Source: an uncultured Eubacteriales bacterium
GTDB lineage: Bacteria > Bacillota > Clostridia > Oscillospirales > Acutalibacteraceae
Direction of reading: 5' to 3'
Assembly: GCA_948933715.1 (NCBI GenBank)
Contig: CAQZPH010000004.1
Span: 1-36,285, forward strand
DNA length: 36,285 nucleotides
Part shown: positions 32,691 to 36,285 of the stretch, piece by piece
Layout: each line of letters begins with the position of its first letter
Position numbering within the stretch: position 1 is the stretch's first letter
Notes under the pieces: generated by a model
The model's database searches: none
What the model was told of the DNA's origin: nothing
The model's input: only the letters and a program-made list of their open reading frames with translations
Program-made: the position numbers and the translations under genes

Positions 32691-34099
32691 TAATCATTAG
32701 CTTTTTTCATGTTTATTCGAATTAATTTTCTGCATAGTTCCTTACCGTTAAACGGGATTAATGGGTATAAATAACTTTTACCAGATACAGTTTTGTTTGT
32801 AGCAAGCAGGACCACGATTAGAACTATTCCTGCGACAAATCCCCAAACGTTAAATATATAAGTTAATATCAACAGGAGAACTCTCATAAATTTTAATGAG
32901 TAACCTAGTTCAAAGTTTGGCTGCGAATAGTTAGCCATAGCTACAAAGGCCATATATAATAACGTTTCTGTAGAAAACCACCCAGTATCTACAGCAAATT
33001 CGCTTAAAATAATAGCACCTATAATGCTAAGGGAAGTATTAATAAATGTTGGAGTATTAAGAGCGGCGAGTCTTAGGCCGTCGATGATTATTTCAAGAAG
33101 CATAAGTTGCCAAAATATCGGAATGTTTACCGGTTCATCTGTTATAAGAAATTTTAAAAAGTCCGGGGTTAGATCAGGGTTCTTTATAAATAGTAACCAT
33201 ACTGGCGTTAAAAATAATGTAGCAAACGTTACAAGGAAACGTGTGAGACGAAGATATGTTCCGGTAAAAGGAGGGAAATAATAATCATCGGCTTCTTCTA
33301 GTAAATCAAAAATTGATGTGGGTAAAATTAAAGATGCAGGCGAATTATCTATTAAAATTACAATGTTTCCTTCAAGGATAGACGAAGCAGTGCTATCAGG
33401 ACGTTCACTATACTTTATTTTTGGAAAAGGATTATACCATTTATGCGGGTAAATTGCTTCAACTAAGCTTTCTTGATTCATTGTTAAAGAATCAACTTTA
33501 ACGTTTTTTAAGGTGTTTGAGATTTTTTCTAAAAGTTTTTTATCAACTTTATTATCCATATAGCATAAACATACGTCTGTTTTTGATATGCTACCCACTG
33601 AAAATATTTTAACTGTCAGTTGTGGGTCGCGGATTCTTCTTCTAATTAATGCAGTATTGCTAACTAAAGTTTCAACAAAGCCATCCCTTGATCCTCTTAA
33701 AACTTTATCTTTATCAGGTTCATCTACACTTCTTTGAGGATAAGTTCTCGCGTCAATTACTATACCTTTATCAAATCCGTCAATTAAAACAAGTATCATC
33801 CCAGATAATACGTTTTGAACAAGTTTATCTACGTTATCAGTTAAATCTACTTCAACATAGGGTATACAATTTTGAGAGAAAGTATATGGGTCGGCTAATA
33901 ATTTTTCATCTGTTATTCTAAAAAAGAATTCCATTATTTTTTCAAAGATATCATCTTTTATAAATCCATCAATAAAAAATAAACAAGCAGTACGGTCTTT
34001 TATTTTTATAGTACGGTATACTAGATCGAAGCTTTCGTCAACTCTTAAAACTTCTTTAAAAAGTTCGACGTTGTTTTTTATGTCTTTATTAAATGGCAT
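32690..34099 (-). CDS. GerA-family spore germination protein, SpoVAF-like, 469 aa
   Basis: This is an A-subunit type protein of spore germinant receptors. The first 240 or so residues are soluble, with the typical segments GSRDGFVETLVSNTALIRRR and KWYNPFPKIKYSERPD. A set of membrane helices from about 285 to 445 follows, and the end is YPLIPFNGKELCRKLIR. The DDYYFPPFTGTYLRLTRFL and NPDLTPDFLKFL patterns are closer to SpoVAF than to GerAA, from memory of the family. No B or C receptor subunits are adjacent. It lies 60 nt behind spmB on the same strand, so it probably belongs to a sporulation operon acting at the inner spore membrane. Start ATG 34099 with GAGGTGA. Confidence 0.88.
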   Translation of the reverse strand: MPFNKDIKNNVELFKEVLRVDESFDLVYRTIKIKDRTACLFFIDGFIKDDIFEKIMEFFFRITDEKLLADPYTFSQNCIPYVEVDLTDNVDKLVQNVLSGMILVLIDGFDKGIVIDARTYPQRSVDEPDKDKVLRGSRDGFVETLVSNTALIRRRIRDPQLTVKIFSVGSISKTDVCLCYMDNKVDKKLLEKISNTLKNVKVDSLTMNQESLVEAIYPHKWYNPFPKIKYSERPDSTASSILEGNIVILIDNSPASLILPTSIFDLLEEADDYYFPPFTGTYLRLTRFLVTFATLFLTPVWLLFIKNPDLTPDFLKFLITDEPVNIPIFWQLMLLEIIIDGLRLAALNTPTFINTSLSIIGAIILSEFAVDTGWFSTETLLYMAFVAMANYSQPNFELGYSLKFMRVLLLILTYIFNVWGFVAGIVLIVVLLATNKTVSGKSYLYPLIPFNGKELCRKLIRINMKKAND

Positions 34100-34159
34100 A
34101 AACTCACCTCGTTCTTAGTGTTATCAGAACAAAATGAGTTATTCTAAAGAATTAATACA

Positions 34160-34681
34160 TTATGTAAATAAAAGCCTAACTATAAGTACAGACATTATAA
34201 AACTTGTAAAATCTGCAGTAAGCGCTACTGGGATAGTATGGCGAGTGTTTTTTATACCTACAGAACCAAAATAAATAGCAATTGCATAAAATGTTGTTTC
34301 GGTTGAACCCATCATTACAGAAGCAACTCGACCTGCAAAACTATCAGGTCCACAACTTTTAAATATTGAATCTACAAGAGCCAAAGATCCACTTCCAGAA
34401 ACAGGTCTTAAAAGCATTAGTGGAATAACTTCTTTAGGAAACCCAAAAAAGTTTACCATAGGAGAAAAAAAAGAAGTTATAATATCAAGAGCTCCAGACG
34501 ATTTAAACATAGATACAGCGACAATTAGCCCTATTAATGATGGTGCAATTGAAAAAGTTGAATATAACCCTTCTTTAGCTCCGATTATAAATGTATCAAA
34601 TAAAGGAACCTTTTTACACAGTCCAAAAATTATTATAAGTCCTATAGTGCATGGTACAATGTAAAAACTAAAAGTGTTCAA
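34160..34681 (-). CDS. spmB: Spore maturation protein SpmB
   Basis: SpmB and SpmA are membrane proteins needed for proper dehydration of the spore core. The chain is almost wholly hydrophobic, with conserved segments RPVSGSGSLALVDSIFK and VMMGSTETTFYAIAIYFG that mark the nucleoside-recognition (Gate) fold. I place the start at TTG 34681 (173 aa), because TGAGGA at 34689-34694, which overlaps the spmA stop, is at a proper distance. A TTG at 34714 would add 11 residues but has no RBS. Spacing to spmA is 10 nt, so the two are translated together. Confidence 0.92.
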   Translation of the reverse strand: MNTFSFYIVPCTIGLIIIFGLCKKVPLFDTFIIGAKEGLYSTFSIAPSLIGLIVAVSMFKSSGALDIITSFFSPMVNFFGFPKEVIPLMLLRPVSGSGSLALVDSIFKSCGPDSFAGRVASVMMGSTETTFYAIAIYFGSVGIKNTRHTIPVALTADFTSFIMSVLIVRLLFT

Positions 34682-34691
34682 TTTGTATTCC

Positions 34692-35261
34692 TCATTTTTC
34701 AAATATTTTGGCAAGTATAATGCCTGTTATTAAAGCAATTGCAGACGAAATCCAAATAGCAGGTAATACATCAAATGGTGCTATTGAACTATACTTTTGC
34801 CTGAGTATAGACATTGTGGTGGGAATAAGCTGAATTGATGCTGTGTTCATAACAACAAACATAATCATGCTATTGTTTGCCGATTTGGGATTTTTATTTG
34901 TTTTATTCATTTCTTTCATTGCAGAAATTCCCATTGGGGTAGCTGCATTGCCAAGCCCTAAAATATTTGCAGTAATATTCATGCATATGTAACGAATAGC
35001 CATACTGTTTTCAGGATAGTCCTTAAAAAGACGTTTTAATATAGGTCTAAACAATTTAGAAAGGATATATGTAATGCCACCTTTATCTGCAATTTTCATA
35101 AGCCCGGTCCAAAGGCCCATCATACCTGCCATGGTTATTATTAATGTTATGGCATCAGAAGCACCTGATAATATACTAGATGAAAGATGCTCAATGTTTC
35201 CTGTAAATATTGAGCATAAAATACTAATGATTATTATAAAGCCCCAAATGTAATTTAACAA
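34692..35261 (-). CDS. spmA: Spore maturation protein SpmA
   Basis: A 189-residue membrane protein, partner of SpmB. Conserved segments: TLIITMAGMMGLWTGLMKIA, ANILGLGNAATPMGISAMKE and FVVMNTASIQLIPTT, all typical of SpmA and the Gate domain. The start is TTG 35261, with AAAGGGTGA just before it on the minus strand. It heads a likely spmA-spmB-gerA transcript. In Bacillus subtilis spmAB follows dacB; dacB is not present here. Confidence 0.94.
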   Translation of the reverse strand: MLNYIWGFIIIISILCSIFTGNIEHLSSSILSGASDAITLIITMAGMMGLWTGLMKIADKGGITYILSKLFRPILKRLFKDYPENSMAIRYICMNITANILGLGNAATPMGISAMKEMNKTNKNPKSANNSMIMFVVMNTASIQLIPTTMSILRQKYSSIAPFDVLPAIWISSAIALITGIILAKIFEK

Positions 35262-35351
35262 TTAAATCACCCTTTATTATTATAGGTAAATATATTCAAC
35301 TGAGAGTTGATAATATGATAGTTTTTCCATTATTTACATGTTAATTTTTAT

Positions 35352-35380
35352 TTGACAATTTTGTAAAAAAATAGTATTAT
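35352..35380 (+). promoter_or_regulatory. Strong promoter of the AbrB-type gene
   Basis: TTGACA (35352-35357) and TATTAT (35375-35380) with a 17-bp spacer. The sequence TTGACAATT recurs at 35412, downstream of the expected start of transcription, and could be part of an autoregulatory site. Confidence 0.75.
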
Positions 35381-35454
35381 TAATACGGCCTCTGATCAAA
35401 TGTGATAAAAATTGACAATTAATTTATTAATTATAAACAGGAAGGTAGTTTAAA

Positions 35455-35697
35455 ATGAAATCAACTGGTATTGTACGTTCAATTGATGAGCTAGGTAGAA
35501 TAGTTTTACCAATGGAGCTTAGAAAAACAATGGATATTAAGAAAAAAGATAAACTTGAGATATACGTAGAGGGAGATAACATCGTTTTAACAAAACATCA
35601 ATTTTCTTGCGCATTTTGTGGGTCTTGTGAGGATGTTGTAGATTTTAAAGATCACTGCATTTGTAAACATTGTGTAGAAGAATTAAGTAGTATATAA
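35455..35697 (+). CDS. AbrB/SpoVT-type transition-state regulator with Cys-rich tail, 80 aa
   Basis: The N-terminal 47 residues form the swapped-hairpin SpoVT-AbrB DNA-binding domain (STGIVRSIDELGRIVLPMEL, then KKDKLEIYVEGDNIVL). AbrB-type proteins bind bent AT-rich DNA as dimers or tetramers and repress stationary-phase genes. The tail FSCAFCGSCEDVV with CICKHC has six cysteines, enough for a small zinc or Fe-S site, so it may sense metal or redox state. Many clostridial AbrB-like proteins have such tails. The start ATG follows GGAAGG, and the promoter is strong. Its last 15 nt overlap the convergent membrane protein gene. Confidence 0.9.
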   Translation: MKSTGIVRSIDELGRIVLPMELRKTMDIKKKDKLEIYVEGDNIVLTKHQFSCAFCGSCEDVVDFKDHCICKHCVEELSSI

Positions 35698-36285
35698 GTT
35701 AGGGCTTATATCTACAACTTTTTCTGTAAGTGGTATTGATGATAAACCTTGGTTTTGGTTATATATAATTTTTTTTGTAAGTTCATAAAGAAGAGTATAA
35801 AAGTATGGCATTAAAAATAATATGGGAACTATAAAAATAACTGAGAATATATAATAATAAAAATAAACTTTAAACTGCGAAACTAGTTTGGTGTTTGAAC
35901 GCATTAGAAAAATAGAACTTTTAAGGCAAGAGAAGGCCGAGAGTTTATTATTTAAAACAAATATAAAATTGGTTGGTAATTGAAGAAGCTGCATTTTAAA
36001 AAATACACATATTCCTATTACCATCATTAGTGCGGATATAATTATTATTGTTCTTAAAATTGTTTGATAATTCTCAGGGCAGTCGTTTAGTTTTAAACAA
36101 GCTATAAAAAATGCCACCACTGTAGGTATAAACACTACAGACAAGTTTAATATACTTTTTAATAGAGTTAGTAAATTAAGCGAGATAGACTTAACTATAA
36201 AAGAAAAATTTTTGTAATAATGAAAGATAATAAGACAGGATGTTTTATTGTCTTTTTTTATTTTAGAAAACCATAAATAAATTCC
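35683..36285 (-). CDS. Integral membrane protein, N-terminus outside window
   Basis: The minus-strand frame is open from the window edge (36285) to TAA at 35685-35683, with no ATG in the visible 200 codons, so the start lies beyond the window. Four or so hydrophobic helices are seen. The segment LSAFSCLKSSIFLMRSNTKL, followed by a hydrophobic stretch and LFLMPYFYTLLYELTKKI, resembles the end of DUF975/DUF624-type clostridial membrane proteins, but this is a loose pattern match. Function is unknown. Its 3' end overlaps the abrB-like gene by 15 nt with no terminator visible between them. Confidence 0.6.
   Translation of the reverse strand, partial: GIYLWFSKIKKDNKTSCLIIFHYYKNFSFIVKSISLNLLTLLKSILNLSVVFIPTVVAFFIACLKLNDCPENYQTILRTIIIISALMMVIGICVFFKMQLLQLPTNFIFVLNNKLSAFSCLKSSIFLMRSNTKLVSQFKVYFYYYIFSVIFIVPILFLMPYFYTLLYELTKKIIYNQNQGLSSIPLTEKVVDISPNLYTT

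Noticed and set aside
35270..35340. Sigma-E-like promoter before spmA (TCATATT with an AATATATT -10)
   Set aside because: The -35 fits the sporulation sigma-E pattern but the -10 differs too much from CATACAAT to call it from sequence alone.

Overview
The window looks like a chromosomal segment of a low-GC, spore-forming member of the Clostridia (Firmicutes). Reasons: AT-rich DNA with strong AGGAGG-type ribosome binding sites, many TTG starts, an Agr-type peptide gene, a division/cell-wall (dcw) cluster with a SpoVD-type PBP, HemZ, SpmA/SpmB, a GerA-family germination protein and a dockerin protein. The exact family cannot be fixed from sequence alone. An anaerobic Oscillospiraceae/Ruminococcaceae-like gut clostridium would fit.

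Layout. 1-314: the 3' end of an AgrB-like protease gene and a small overlapping gene for an AgrD-type cyclic peptide precursor. 348-3281: from a clean promoter, a SIS-like protein, RNase M5 and a zinc-ribbon pseudokinase with two PASTA domains, closed by a terminator. 3302-4826: an XRE regulator divergent from a histidine phosphatase. 4970-5333: a Met-Glu-Val tRNA operon on the minus strand, whose Val tRNA looks degenerate; then ttcA on the minus strand. 6375-17899: a compact dcw operon (mraZ, rsmH, ftsL-like, spoVD, mraY, ftsW, murG, murA, divIB, ftsZ), preceded by a 10-bp-period GTGG repeat that matches a MraZ operator. The cluster lacks murC, murD, murE, murF and ftsA, and murG carries an in-frame stop about 20 codons before its expected end.

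18045-19511: an exported coiled-coil protein of unknown function with eight perfect 11-residue repeats. 19648-26922: a tightly packed run of recJ, relA, an MBL hydrolase, hemZ and a short nucleoside kinase, with overlapping ends. 26944-29650: a QueT-like transporter, a TrkH/KtrB potassium channel subunit and a membrane-anchored protein with two lipocalin-like repeats. 29789-32598 (minus): a dockerin-bearing exported propeller-like protein followed by a CARF/DUF1887 (Card1/Can2-like) protein, with no CRISPR array or cas gene in the window. 32661-35261 (minus): spmA, spmB and a SpoVAF-like GerA protein. The end holds an AbrB-type regulator with a Cys-rich tail and the 3' part of a membrane protein that runs off the window.

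The best candidates for something undescribed are the hidden serine-lactone type AgrD peptide, the stand-alone CARF-nuclease-like protein downstream of a dockerin protein, the hendecad-repeat exported protein beside ftsZ, the PASTA pseudokinase, and the interrupted murG. All are read from sequence only; no searches were run.
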